A DNA stretch of 64,000 bases from Cristatella mucedo (GCA_009760855.2 WPIO01000004.1:10347501-10411500); one strand, 5' to 3'. Numbered from the stretch's first letter, positions 33,571 through 45,120 are shown. Notes: generated by a model from the sequence alone, not told the origin. Numbers and translations: made by a program.

Positions 33571-33849
33571 CTTGTAAGGCAGAGTAAGGCTGATAGTTGT
33601 AAGGCAGTGTAAGGCTGACAGTTGTAAGGCAGAGTAAGGCTGATAGCTGTGAGGCAATGTAGGGCTAGCAGTTGTAAGGCAGTGTAGGGCAAGCAGTTGT
33701 AAGGCAGTGTCAGGCTAGCAGTTGTAAGGCAGAGTAAGGCTGACAGTTGTGAGGCAGTGTAAGGCTGACAGTTGTGAGGCAATGTAGGGCTAGCAGTTGT
33801 AAGGCAGTTTAGGGCTAGCAGTTGTAAAGCAGTGTAAGGCTAGCAGTTG
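33571..33849. repeat. 25-bp minisatellite, about 11 copies
   Basis: The unit GTTGTAAGGCAGTGTAAGGC plus TGACA recurs with exact 25-bp spacing at 33571, 33596, 33621 and so on to 33846. Variants alternate between GGCTGACA and GGCTAGCA. Confidence 0.9.
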
Positions 33850-33959
33850 GCTCGGACGGCCAGCCACGAGCATTTTGCCTTCATGCGACAATGACTTCCA
33901 ACGACCTTCGTGCTACCTTTTCCGCGCGCAGCCGTGGTCGTCGCAGAAACCCGGCAGGC

Positions 33960-34240
33960 GGCTATGTAATGCAATGTAATGTGTAATGTATCTCCGTCTG
34001 TAACTCCACAAAGTCATAAAGACCATGTGGGTGTTACGCAGGAGAGTTTTGTATAGCGCACTCACAGCCTAAGCGGCTTTCAGTACGCATTCGGTAGCCA
34101 ACAGACTTCGTCTCACGCAACAAAGAGAAAGTGGGAAGCATAGCAGAGTCAGGAGAGCAGTTGAGGTAGCGAGTAGCATAGAAGTAGCAGCTCAGGACCG
34201 CTGAAAAGGATGTGCCATAGTCGGCAGTAGGAGGCTACAC
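33960..34240 (-). mobile_element. 3' end of L2/CR1-like LINE with TAATG/ACATT tail, antisense
   Basis: This is the reverse complement of the end of the LINE at 28295-29690, including its tail repeats (AATGTAATGTGTAATGTATC) at 33968-33990. Landmarks shared with 8577-8765 continue to AGTCAGGAGAGCAGTTGAGG and GATGTGCCATAGTCGGCAG. Confidence 0.8.
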
Positions 34241-34619
34241 TTCTCCTGACCGAGCTCAGCAGCAGCAGCAACAGTAGCGAAGGAGGAGGGACTCGCAGAC
34301 GTGCGGCCATCCAAGTCGATGCAGACCCTTCTATCGGACCGCTGGGCGAGGTCAAGGACTGTACATTAAAATTCCTTTGTCACGCACCGACGTCCACGCT
34401 GCTCGGATAATAGCATCTGTTGACTAGAGAACAGCCGTCTCTCAAGTCAGTTTGTGGGACCCCGACGGCCCTGACTAAAGGCCCGGTAAAAGCGTCCCTT
34501 TAGTCAGCCTGGCGAAGCGCCTCAGCCGATTAACTACAATTATAAACCTCGCTCGCCGATCTCTCCTACCGGTGTCACATCTTGGAATAATTTCACTCAA
34601 GTGCGTCTACAGACAGACC

Positions 34620-35140
34620 GCACCTCGCATCCGCCTTGACTTCGATGCAGCTGCAGTCTGTGCATTTCACGTTAATCAAGCTATTTAAAGCATTTGTGAC
34701 AGAGCGCCTAGATCCTTGCAATTCCCTTCGTTCATCACTCCCCACGTGCGCCCTTAGTCGTCTGCAGCTGGTGTTAAACTCAGCGGCTCGCCTGATCTGT
34801 TGTCAACGGCGTAACAGCCACAACCCACCATTTCTGTCGGGTCGCTTACTGGTCGCTTCAGTCGCTGGCACCAGCCTGCCTATCCTTGACCTCCTGGCTC
34901 CTCCAGTCACGTGTTCTCTCTCAAGTGACCCGCTCTCTGGCTTCAAGTCGCCTACCCGTCCCTCAATAAATTTATATATGTCGGCGATCGGCCCTTTAGT
35001 TAGCACATGCCGACAATGTATCGGGCAGAAAAACCTGGAACTCCGGCTTTAGTAACGACCTGGAATGATTTTACATCATTTGAGTCCCGGCTAAAGACGC
35101 ATGTTTCTTGAGCTTTCTCTGAGGCCCGATGAACTAACTG
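34620..35140 (+). mobile_element. L2/CR1-like LINE fragment (C-terminal part)
   Basis: The translation gives AFVTERLDPCNSLRSSLP and [17 protein letters not shown], the diverged form of the L2/CR1 motif LDYCNSLLAGLP and LQ-VQNAAARLV, followed by ITPLL-like and C-terminal remnants (ETWNDFTSFESRLKTH). Frameshifted and dead. Confidence 0.65.
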
Positions 35141-35319
35141 GTCTTATTGTTCCTGTGTGCTAACCTGTGCATGAGTACGTGCATGTTTTTTCTTACCAAG
35201 GGATCCAACTAACCGGTGGCAGTGACCGGAGCCAAAGACCGATGCTTGCTGTTGTATGCTTGCCTAAGCGAGATACCATTACTAAACTCTTAGTCATTCA
35301 TCGCGTGCAGCGAGTCGTC

Positions 35320-35380
35320 AAGCACCTGGATAGAGATCTAGTTCTCTTGGTTTACTATACAAATGACCAATTTTTATTAC
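35320..35380 (+). mobile_element. SINE A or L2 3' tail remnant
   Basis: TGGATAGAGATCTAGTTCTC followed by TATACAAATGACC and an ATTATT end matches the tail shared by SINE A and the L2-like elements. The body is not recognisable. Confidence 0.45.
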
Positions 35381-35384
35381 GATG

Positions 35385-35860
35385 ATTATTTTTTGCAAAT
35401 CTCGTCTAGACTTCTGCAACTCGCGACTTACACGCATTCTTGCAAGTACTAATGCACGCTTACAGTTGTGCAAAACTCAGCGGCTAGCCTCGTCTGTCGT
35501 GAACGAGCCTACGGCCAAATTACACCACTTCTCACCGACCTGCATTAGTTTTCCACCGAGCAGCGTATCGAGTCTAAGGTCCAGTCGCTCACTATAAGGT
35601 CCACTCTAGTCGCTTCCTACAGACTATTTTTCAAAAAACTTCCAAATCAGGTTTCGCATCGTACCTCCTATCGAAGGCTCCTGCGATCCAAGTACTTTAT
35701 CTGCAATTAACCTAAACTTAAAGTCCTTTGGAAACCATGCCACCAGCTCGTACGCTCCCAAAGCCTGGAATACACTACTAACACCACAACATCTCCTGAC
35801 TAGACATTTAAGAATAAGCAAAAATCTCACCTATACTTGGCAGCCTTTGCTCTGTCCGAA
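35385..35860 (+). mobile_element. L2/CR1-like LINE fragment
   Basis: SRLDFCNSRLTRILASTNAR and LQLCKTQRLASSVV correspond to the L2/CR1 C-terminal motif. Downstream, SYAPKAWNTLL appears in another frame (about 35750). Several frameshifts; dead. Confidence 0.65.
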
Positions 35861-36122
35861 ATATTCGCTTTGAGTGCTTATCCGTGCCGCAATTGAGCAT
35901 ACCATATAGTTGTTATTATCCATAACCGATTGATATGCATACGATTCCAGCGCATGCAATGTGTCTGGTGATTTAGTTCTCTTAGGTCACTGGATCGTGC
36001 CCTATTCGGCTTCCTGTTCCTTAATGCATGCGGCCAATCAAGATAGCGGCACTCAGGTGCACTCGGTCCCACGAAACCCCGCGGCTCAACAGCGACGGCC
36101 TCTCGTGGCTTGGTAACAAAAG

Positions 36123-36127
36123 AAAAA
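36123..36127 (-). terminator. Pol III terminator of the tRNA-Pro gene
   Basis: On the minus strand TTTTT starts five bases after the tRNA 3' end, in the context GTTCTTTTTCTTTT. Confidence 0.7.
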
Positions 36128-36131
36128 GAAC

Positions 36132-36203
36132 GGGCCTGTCCGGGATTTGAACCCGGGACCTCTTGCTCCCGAAGCAAGAATCATACCCCTAGACCAACAG
36201 GCC
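36132..36203 (-). tRNA. tRNA-Pro, anticodon CGG
   Basis: The 72-nt gene folds as a full cloverleaf: acceptor GGCCTGT paired with ACAGGCC, A box TGGTCTAGGGG, anticodon stem CTTGC/GCAAG with loop TTCGGGA (anticodon CGG), and B box GGTTCAAATCC in a perfect CCGGG-paired T arm. The encoded discriminator is C and there is no encoded CCA. It is nearly identical to the animal tRNA-Pro consensus, with compensatory acceptor-stem changes, and is followed by TTTTT. It reads CCG codons, which suits the very GC-rich coding style here. It lies in intron 2 of the kinase gene on the same strand. Confidence 0.95.
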
Positions 36204-36999
36204 TCCTTGATCAAACAGGCAATATAATTGCATATAATTTCACTCTTCAATTTAAGCTGGGATTACACATGGTTATTGCGTTGAATCAGTTACACAAAAT
36301 CGCGTCTATAATTACTGTGGCCCGGGAGGTTGCTGCCAGGAGTAAATGGGAACCGGTGGATGGGTGCGATAGCCTAGATGGATTCGTGAAAATACCCGGC
36401 CAACTCAAATGAAGAAATGCCTTTAACACAAATTGCCGTACGTGCATCGATTTCTAAGCACCATTTACGAAACTGCTTTATTTCTGACTTTATCGAGACT
36501 CAAGAAACGATAATCGAGAGCATTTTAGGCATCAGACCAAAATTCCCGACAAGAGGCCTGTCGGCGTGCTTAACCAGAGTGCTTAACTATTCGATACCGA
36601 TGCAGCGTAAATCCGTCGGCTCAGTTACCGCAGCAAGCCGTCGACGTTGTTAGCTTCCGACGCGGCTGTAGCGTATCGCCCAGACGGAGGACTTGGCTGC
36701 GCCATACCAGTTAAAACGCTGCTCAGCTTAAATCTGCGTCAACGAACAGATCGGAGCACTGGAAACAAGTCGTTCCCAGACCAACCACTGCTGCATTTCT
36801 GGCCACACCTAAGACACGTTTTTCTTTTCTACCACTACACCCAGTACCCCGGGTCGGCGGCCGGCTGCAGCCGGAGCCAACGATAGCGGGGCAGCGGCGG
36901 GTGAGTTGGTCACGTGACCATCGACTGCTAATTTCCTGCCTGTCCAAGCTGTCCGGCTATGCGTCACGAGCGCCAGATAATGAGAGACAGTGAGAGATA

Positions 37000-37090
37000 G
37001 TGAGGAAGAGGGGAGAGACAGAGAGACAGAGAGAGACAGAGAGAGACAGAGAGAGAGAGACAGAGAGAGAGAGACAGAGAGAGACAGAGA

Positions 37091-37124
<34 letters not shown>

Positions 37125-37185
37125 CAGAGAGAGAGAGACAGAGAGAGAGAGACAGAGAGAGAGAGAGACAGAGAGAGAGAGAGAG
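37000..37185. repeat. (GA)n with (GACAGA) interruptions
   Basis: About 185 bases of GAGA with regular CAGA variants, inside intron 2 of the kinase gene. Confidence 0.95.
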
Positions 37186-38171
37186 TAGGCCTGGCGTGCG
37201 CCACACGGGGCGAACTTCGAGGGAGGGAAGGACTTCGAACTTCGCCTGTACCAAGGCTAATCACTAGACTTCGCCAGACGCAAGGTGACTCGGGTCGCAT
37301 CGGCCTTGGGGTTTTTTCGGCTGCGATGTGGATAGATAGCTACAGACGGTTTTCGAGCTACGCTTTCCGGGACATTGTGTGTGCATAAGTAAATAAGGAT
37401 AGCAGCCTATTCGTCGAAACTCGATTCGGCCTAATATATCGGCACTGGTCTCTAAAGCGGGCTCACACTGCTCCGACCCATCGAAATACATCGTGTCTAA
37501 TGGTAGAGCCAGAATTTCCATATAGGGGCCAGACCTGAAAAATTGTTATGCAAGGGACAAGGCCCGCAAAGATTCTCATGTTGGCTAGGGTAGACCCGAA
37601 ATTTTAAGGAATAGCAGAGGCAGCCCTGTTTGGGAAAAAAGTTTTCGATGGTGCAGAAAGGTTCTGGAAAGTCACGACAGCAAGTCGACGCGAAGTGGAC
37701 CCTGGATTTCAGTCCACGCATGCACAAGCGTGGAGGTTATTGACATATAGGCCATTAGAGCAAGACCTGTACTTAGCATCGTTGACAATACGTAGCTGGA
37801 CACCAGGACATAAGCTTAGGCCGTGAGTTTGCCTTGGGTACCTGATTCTCAGGCTGATGTCGAGCTTGAGTCGGTCTTGGAGCCGTGAGTCTAACGAGTG
37901 TGATTGCTCTTGGCGATCACACCGGCATGAGAAGAAATAAATCGTGTAAAGAAGTAGACAAAGCGCAGAGCCCTAGGTACCCCGTACTTTAGAGGTCCCT
38001 CGAATGATTGCTGCCCGTTGATCAAAGCACAGGGTAAAGCTGTGCGTTATCTGCATAGAAGTGAATGCTAAGATTTTGCGATTATATATCGGTGGGAGAG
38101 TATAGAATGAGAAAAGAAGCAAAGGAAAACCTAAGAGCCTTGAGGCACCCCGTACTTCGCTGGCTCCTCGG

Positions 38172-38172
<1 letters not shown>

Positions 38173-38265
<93 letters not shown>

Positions 38266-38282
38266 CATTATATATATATATA
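38173..38282. repeat. (CA)n and (TA)n microsatellite
   Basis: Nearly 80 bases of CA followed by about 35 bases of TA, between a LINE part and a SINE A. Confidence 0.95.
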
Positions 38283-38415
38283 TATCATTCATTTATATAG
38301 CGCCCCAAGAGAGCTTAATCTATATTCAGGCGCTTTACATATGCCTCGGGGCTCGAGCCCACGACCTCAGTCAGACCTTGGTCGGACGAGCACCTTAACC
38401 GCTAGACCAAATCGG
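38283..38415 (-). mobile_element. SINE A, antisense, inserted in a LINE
   Basis: Reverse-complement landmarks: TATATAGCGCCCCAAGAGAG, TCTATATTCAGGCGCTTTAC, GCCTCGGGGCTCGAGCCC and CACCTTAACCGCTAGACCAA. Confidence 0.85.
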
Positions 38416-38704
38416 ATGATCTTTATCTGTTAACATCAACACTCTGGAGTCTCCCATAGGGATAGAACATTATCCGTTGCAGTGCAGTGCCAGCGATGTC
38501 CAGGCGATATGGGAGGCGCTCGAAAATTACTTGGCGATCTATAGTATCAAATGCTGCCGAAAGATCAAGGAAAACATGCAGAGATTGTACCTGAGTCTGC
38601 ATTCCAGAAACGTCCTTACAGACCCACAGCAATGCTGACTCTGTGGAATGATTAGCTCTAAAACTGAACCCAAACTTACTTGGTAGGTTTTAATTTTTGA
38701 CATA

Positions 38705-38870
38705 AAATATAAATAAATATAATTCATTTGTATAGCACCCCGAGAGAACTCAAAAGCTATTCAGGTGGTTTGCATATGCCACGAGGCTTGAGCCCACGAC
38801 CTCGGTCATCAAATACATTCACCTTGACCTCGGTCGTTAAAGGCGAGCACCTTAACTACTGAGCTGGTAT
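38705..38870 (-). mobile_element. SINE A, antisense, with an internal insertion
   Basis: The tail TTCATTTGTATAGCACCCCG and the head ACCTTAACTACTGAGCTGG are present. The head carries an extra segment of roughly 30 bases with a second GACCTCGGTC. Confidence 0.8.
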
Positions 38871-39280
38871 GCCACTACTTATTGCAGTGTCTTCGTTAGG
38901 AGTGGCAGTAGGGAGACTATGCGGGAGTTGCATAGATTCTCCTGGTTTAGTGTTGCCTTCCGATATAATTGCCTAACAACAGCATTTCTGAAAGGTGCAG
39001 GGACGACCTGAGGCTAAGGAGATATTTAATTTATTATTCTAGTAAAGAATGGCAGCGGCAGATCTAGGCATCACAGAAGGAGAACCGTGGGAGCAGGGTC
39101 TAGAGGGCTAGTAGTCCTCTTTGACTGGGAGATGAACGCGAAGATGAGGTCACTAGTAGCAGACTTGAATGCGGACAGTTAGGTGTTGGAAGGAATTTAG
39201 CCGAGTCCGAGTGTGAGGATGCAACTGAAGGAGATAGAAATTGACTTGTTACCATAGGAACGGACTAGCTGGTCTCATCC

Positions 39281-39420
39281 GAGCTGGTTTGGTCCAGCGG
39301 TAAAGGTGCTCGCCCCGACCAAGGTCCGGCTGAGGTCAAGGGCTCGAGCCCCGAGGCATATGTGAAGCGGCTGAATAGTGCTTAAGTTCTCTTGGGGCGC
39401 TATACAATGGATGAATTATA
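39281..39420 (+). mobile_element. SINE A
   Basis: Full-length sense copy: GAGCTGGTTTGGTCCAGCGG head, GGGCTCGAGCCCCGAGGC, GTGAAGCGGCTGAATAGTG and a TTCTCTTGGGGCGCTATAC tail. Confidence 0.85.
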
Positions 39421-39822
39421 TCTGATCGTGTCTAGCTTGCAGAGGCTAGAGAGGGAAAGATCTGAAAGATCACCACTAGGATCACTCGGTAAGCTGCTAA
39501 CCTGGCATTGGTTAAGCAGATGGTTGGTGGTCAGGATCGCGTTCTGTTGCCCAGGGATCGCACCGGATGCCTGAGTGCACGGCTATCCGGGGCCCCGGCG
39601 GAGCCCCGTGGGAGCTCGGCACCGTGAAAGGGAACAGCGTGCTTCTACGGAGCGTGCTTCGTGCACGCAGCAGCGCTAGCGCGAGAGGTGCTGACGCGGG
39701 GCTCCTAGAGCAGATTTTTTTTGGCCCGCTTGTCAAGCGAACGACATCGGCAAAGGAACGACGACGACTACAAGTCACTCCACCCGTCTGCTTGGGAACT
39801 CTTCTAACAAAAATTGGTGCTC

Positions 39823-40120
<298 letters not shown>

Positions 40121-40360
40121 ACACACGTGCACACGCACAGGCTTTCCTCCACGTCTAATGGTAACCGGATCGCGGGTCCATAGCTGTCGAAGTGCATCAT
40201 TTGGTCACCGTAACACGACGCTTACAAAATTCAAGCAAACACATTCATTCCCTAAAGAATGAGGGTCCGACGTGACTTTGAAAAGCGAGCAGCACGTCGC
40301 AAGCAAAGCTGCTTCGCCTTTAGCACCACCACCGTCGCTAGGCACAAGGCGACGGCTCAC

Positions 40361-40629
40361 CATGTGCTGCAGCGCTCCGAGCACTTGGCTGAACACGACC
40401 TTGGCGTCGGGCTCGGCGAGACGGCCTTCCGTCGTGACCTTGGTGAACAGCTCGCCGCCGCTGGCGTACTCCATGACCATGTGTATCTTGGCGAGCGTCT
40501 CCACGACTTCGTACAAGCGGATAATGTTCGGATGCTTCAGCCTTTCCATGCTGGATATTTCTCTGGACAGTAGTCGCTGGGTCTTCTGGTCGAGCTTCGT
40601 CTTGTCCAAGATCTTGATGGCGACTTTCT
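40361..40629 (-). CDS. NIM1K: NIM1-like serine/threonine kinase, exon 2
   Basis: The exon adds two bases to the split codon of exon 1 (GAG, Glu70) and reads KVAIKILDKTKL with the ATP-anchoring Lys75, helix C RLLSREISSME with Glu93, HPNIIRLYEVVETLAK and MVMEYASGGELFTKV, ending at LQHM. Length is 269 nt, with acceptor GTTGCAG and donor GTGAGC. Together with exons 1 and 3 it yields an unbroken 429-aa kinase, close to the 436 aa of human NIM1. Confidence 0.93.
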
Positions 40630-40871
40630 CTGCAACACGACGACGAGCCGGGGCCTCCAATGAACGCGATTCAGTTCCGTCGAGAGCTTTTTTGCATCGA
40701 TATTAGTGCGGAGTGGAGCGCTCGCGCCGGAGCCGCCGCCGGTTTCGCTGCTGGCCACCTAGCGACGCCCTTTTCTGCTGCGTCGGGTCGGCAGCGCCGG
40801 GCCGGCTCGGCCACCCTGCGGCCTCTCGCTGGCGCCCGCCCACCCGCCCACAGCTGCGCCGGGGTACTAAC

Positions 40872-41079
40872 CTCGCGTCAGCGAGTGGACGGCCATCTTG
40901 ACGTACGAGAAGTTTCCGCTGCCCAGGTCGCCCCTGATCCGGTAGAAGCCAATTCGCTTGCCCAGCGTGACCTCTTTCAGGCATCGCTGGTCGTTGTTCA
41001 GTATGTGGGTGAGCTTTTCATACGGAGTTAGCGCGCCGTCTTTCGTGACATTGTCGTTCACATCGGCTGTCAGTGTCAT
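40872..41079 (-). CDS. NIM1K: NIM1-like serine/threonine kinase, exon 1 (start)
   Basis: The ATG at 41079-41077 is the first in frame after a stop at 41148-41146. The exon encodes 69 residues plus one base and ends at GCGAG|GTTAGT. It holds LTPYEKLTHIL, KRIGFYRIRGDLGSGNFSYVK (glycine loop GSGNFSYV at residues 53-60) and VHSLTR. The GKRIGFYRIRG motif is diagnostic for NIM1 among AMPK-related kinases. Intron 1 is 242 bp (40871-40630). NIM1 is a poorly studied AMPK-related Ser/Thr kinase, so its substrates here cannot be inferred. Confidence 0.92.
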
Positions 41080-41148
41080 AACTCGGTTCGGCACTGCTTC
41101 GTCGCCGGCGGCCTGCTGCTCGGTCTCTTTTTTTGATCTAAGCCATCA

Positions 41149-43262
41149 GTGGCGGCGACTGTCTGGCGTCAGCAGCCGCGGGCGCACGGATCGCTGAGCC
41201 GGGCTGGCTTCCCTAGAACACATCGCAAACGAAGTGCACATCGCGGCGGCTGCGGTAACAGGTCGCGCGGCAGAAGAAAACGGCGGGCGACGTAAATGCG
41301 GATCGCTGCCTAGCCAGCGTCCGGCCAGGTTTCAATCTTCTTCGAATGAATTTAGCTTCGCGTATTTAGGAGGAAAAAGCATCGCCAGCTACCTGATACC
41401 TGCCATCGAAGTGCTCGTTTACTAGAGTTCGGGCAGCTTGCTGCCTGCGACTACTACGACTACAAGTGAATCCGGAAAGTAGAGGTAGCAGCTACCGACA
41501 GCAGCGAAACTCGTAAGCAACTCGTAACTCGCGCTCTAGTTACAGCTACCGCTAGCCACTCCGAACGAGCCTACATCCGGTGTCCGAAGGGCTACGACGG
41601 AGTTCGTTAAAATGTAACAAGATCGCGGTCGTGCGTCGCTAAATTGATGCAGACATCGATTTTTTAAGTGTACTGAGTACTTACACATTGATTCCGGTCT
41701 TCCTGCCATAAGCCGGCTGCCGCGGAGCTCGTTTAGGCCAATGTTCGTTGCGGCAAATTGGCAAATGGACACCGTAGCTAATGGATGCCCTGCGCTTGGC
41801 TGGATGTGCGGAGGGCACGCATCTGGCATTTTCCTCAGACTTACAGCGAATCCGTTGTCACTCTCCGCTTTCCACTGCGCTTGTTCATCCGGCTCACTTG
41901 GATGCTAGCCACTGTCGTCTCCGTCATCGTTATTTCGCTGCTGCTCCTACCTCTGTCACTTTCTCACTAACTACCCTACCACTAATCGTCGCCGTGTATC
42001 TATCGCCCGCTGCGAGCGGTTGCAGCGCCAGCCAGCCAATGTAGCGCTGACATTGCGGCGGTACGGCGTTAGTCGAGTGCAAGAAATGCCGCTCGAAACG
42101 TAGCACGTCTTACTATTCGCCCGTCGTCTCGTCATACTACTGCAGATTCGACGCAGCCCAGGCGGTGGACGACGGCGAACTAGAAACATGGCAACGCCAT
42201 GGCCGACCCCGCCAAATCTGGTGGACTCTTCGGTATACTGGAGGACTACCAAAGGTCGGAAGCGTGTTGAGCTGTGCGAACAGAACAAATATCCGGCACA
42301 ATCGGTTAGCGGTCAGAGCCCCAAGACAGACTTAAAACCAAACAGATCCCGAAACGCCGGACGCCGGATTTCCGGAAGAGCCCGTCTGGCTGCGGTCGCA
42401 CATACCCTGGCAGCGACAGCTTTTACTGACCGACCACGACAATCGGCTTTTCAAGTCGGATATGCCCGACAACCAGACTCGCAACGGACCAGTCGCCCAA
42501 AAGGTTTCAGCCCTCCCTCCCCCCCCCCGACGCCGCCAAAAGGCCGACAGCTCGCCCAGGGCACGGAAATAGCCTGACTCCTGTTATCATCCGGGCCGAG
42601 CGGCGGCCGACGTCTTTTGTTTGGAACGACTAGACCGCGAGCGGCAACGCCGGCCGACCAAAAGAGCGGTCGCCGCCGCAGCGCCAGTGCTGCGTCAGTC
42701 TCGCGGCATTCAAGGGGCCGCCACCGAAAGGACAGGATCGCTACGAGCGGTGCACAGGACCCGCACAATTGGCCGGGAAGCCACTACACTTCGCCGGTCG
42801 CTGGCTCTGCACGAAGCAGAGGCAGGCTCCGCATGCGCGGTCCGCCGCTGCCGGCGACGCGAAAGCTGACCACGTCCGTCCGTCCGATCCCGAAATCCGG
42901 CTCCGCCGCCGCCGGCGGCTCGGATACGCTCAGCTAGCCCTCGGAGCGGAAAACTGCCGCCGGCTACCTCGAAGCGCCGGCCCGACCGCTGGCGGCAAGA
43001 GGCGACGGATGACGGCGGAGGTGACGCCGAGCATTAAAAGCGGAGGCGGCGGTCGTTTTCCAACCGGAGGCTCGAAATCGGATGCTCGAAAGCCGATGAT
43101 AAATCAACGGACGCGAATCAGTTAGCGCGGGGGGGGGGCATTCGACCTCACGCGGGATTCGACCTCACCATTCGCCTCACCTATGGAGAGCAGCAGTCGT
43201 GACCAGGATGCGAGTGAAGAGTCGCTTGAGCTGGATTATTATTATTATCCACCCCGCGGGCC
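41149..43262. other. Region upstream of the kinase gene, no supported gene
   Basis: The part before 41100 (in kinase orientation) probably includes 5' untranslated sequence and promoter. From about 42300 to 43100 the DNA is GC-rich and CpG-rich with frames on both strands. The frame 42188-42577 (129 codons, ATG) has no domain or splice support. Confidence 0.4.
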
Positions 43263-43263
43263 A

Positions 43264-43357
43264 TCGACTTCGACTGCCCGTCGAAGTGCGTGAATAGAAA
43301 GAGATTAAGCTCTCCGATGGCGCTATACAAATGTATTATTAGTATTATTATTATTAC
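43264..43357 (+). mobile_element. SINE A / L2 tail fragment with ATT repeat end
   Basis: GTGAATAGAAAGAGATTAAG, CTCTCCGATGGCGCTATACA and a TATTATTAGTATTATTATT end match the shared 3' tail. No head is seen. Confidence 0.6.
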
Positions 43358-43508
43358 CGCAGAGCGCCGGAAGAGCGGCTGAATCGCTCGGGTCGGCTTG
43401 ACGAGGCACCGCAGCAGCAGCAGCAGCTCGATCGAGGTTCACTGGCTGGAGGTGAGCAGAGCCGAGCTCCCGGTGAGCCCTGCTCGCCAGGTGGACCCGG
43501 CGCCTTTG

Positions 43509-43600
43509 GTGACCGAGTGAGATTGAGCCCTGCGGCGTATGCGAAGCGTCTGGATAGAGATTCAGTTCTCTTGGGGCGCTATGAAAATGAATTGCATATT
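43509..43600 (+). mobile_element. SINE A, head-truncated
   Basis: TTGAGCCCTGCGGCGTATGC, GAAGCGTCTGGATAGAG and TTCTCTTGGGGCGCTATG are the SINE A middle and tail. Confidence 0.7.
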
Positions 43601-43950
43601 TTAAAACGCAATCAGCCTCCTGAAAAAGACGGCGTCCGATTTACCACCCTCGCCGAGCCGCGACTCAAAATGGCTGAACGAGCTTACGAGGGTCGGCTGA
43701 GAAAGAACCAGACACGAAAACTTTCGATTTCCTGCCAGCTATAGTGACATTCACTATGTAAATACTGCTGGACTGGCCGCCTAGACAAAACGAGTGCCCG
43801 AGCCGCTGGACCTAAGCTCGAAACAGAAAGCCTCCGACAGTTCGAAGGGTTGGATACCGTGAACGATTTTCACGCCAAAGAACAGCTAATTCAATTTTCA
43901 TCAAATCGATCTTCGGAAAGAAAGACAATCGATCGGACGATCGTCTTTAG

Positions 43951-44105
43951 CCCAGGAGGTAAGATGCTCGCTATTCACAACCGAGATCGTGGGTTCGAAT
44001 CCTGCAGTGAAGAGACCCTTTGTTGCCAACTGCAAGCTTCGGCGATAGCCGCTAAGGCTCTTCTGCCCCGACACAAATGAAGCTGAGTCAAATCAGCGAA
44101 TATTT
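43951..44105 (+). mobile_element. SINE B
   Basis: GCCCAGGAGGTAAGATGCTC, GTGGGTTCGAATCCTGC (B box), GCCAACTGCAAGC, CTAAGGCTCTTCTGCC and ACACAAATGAAGCTG follow the SINE B order. Confidence 0.75.
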
Positions 44106-45083
44106 CTCGAACGTTTGCATCCGAGAACGGGCGGATTTCGACCCACCGAAACCCCCTCCCCTTCGCGGGTCATCGGCACTCGAAGCCGTCGGGCCGGCCA
44201 CGCGAGGGCGGGCGGAAGATGGAGGTGCCATCACGCAGCCGCCGCCTCCCCAAGCAGCGTCGGCTGGCCACCCGCACGGTCAAATGATGAGGGGCCACAT
44301 CTGCCGGCCTATGTCGCCGTCACGTGACCTCAGGCCGAATTGGCTGGACGCCGAGCTCTGCCCAGGCAACGCGAAGCCCGGGTGTGCGGGGCACGCCGGT
44401 ACCGATGAATCCATCGGGATACGCTAGAGCTACTTCGCGGACCCGACAAAAGACGGGCACAAAGGTATAGAACAAGGGCCCCGAGAGTGCACTCACGTCA
44501 AAATGAGCCACAGCGACGAATATCGACGGATTGCATGCAGGCAATTAGCGCGGCGGCCGCGTTGAGAGGAATCGGCTCTCGGCCATCGACTGAACCTCGG
44601 CTAGGCTCAAACGAGTGCAACGTCGACGCGCGAGATTTTTGCGAACGGCTAGCATACAGGAGAAATCTGCTTGACACTAATACGAGCTCGCCAAATTCTG
44701 TGAAATTTCGACCGATCCGTGCTCTCCGCCGAGCGGTCCCGAGTATCCGTCCGAGGACGAGGCGAGTGCCTGGTCGGACTCGAGCCGCGTACTCGCCTAA
44801 TCGCCTTCGTGCACTTTTACAATTGCAAATGTCAGCCGGACGTAAGCACCTTTTGTGGTTTCAACGAATTGCATCGTTGGCCGCTGCACCGGTCCGCTTC
44901 GCCCCTCCCCGTCCGCTGCAGTCCGGCTGGCAACAAGCGCATCATTCGTTAGAAGCAGCCCGCGTCCTGAGACAGTTTGCATCCTTCGTCGCGTCCTGCG
45001 GCAGTTTGCATCGTTCCATGCCGGACGTGCGTCTGCTCGTCTGCTTGGCGCCATCTTGTGCTCAGCACGGCAGTGGGGTTTCT

Positions 45084-45120
<37 letters not shown>

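Larger units (their letters stand above)
37850..38690 (-). mobile_element. Antisense L2/CR1-like LINE, split by a CA/TA tract and a SINE A
   Basis: Read on the minus strand, 38423-38632 gives VFLDLSAAFDTIDRQVIFERL, the reverse-transcriptase palm motif. After the SINE A at 38283-38415 and the CA/TA tract, 38165-38100 gives KYGVPQGS. A second GVPQGS-like segment occurs around 37990, so a part is duplicated. Stops are frequent; dead. Confidence 0.7.

Noticed and set aside
33571-33849. Possible CRISPR array
   Set aside because: This and the other regular arrays are head-to-tail tandem repeats without unique spacers, in a eukaryotic genome.
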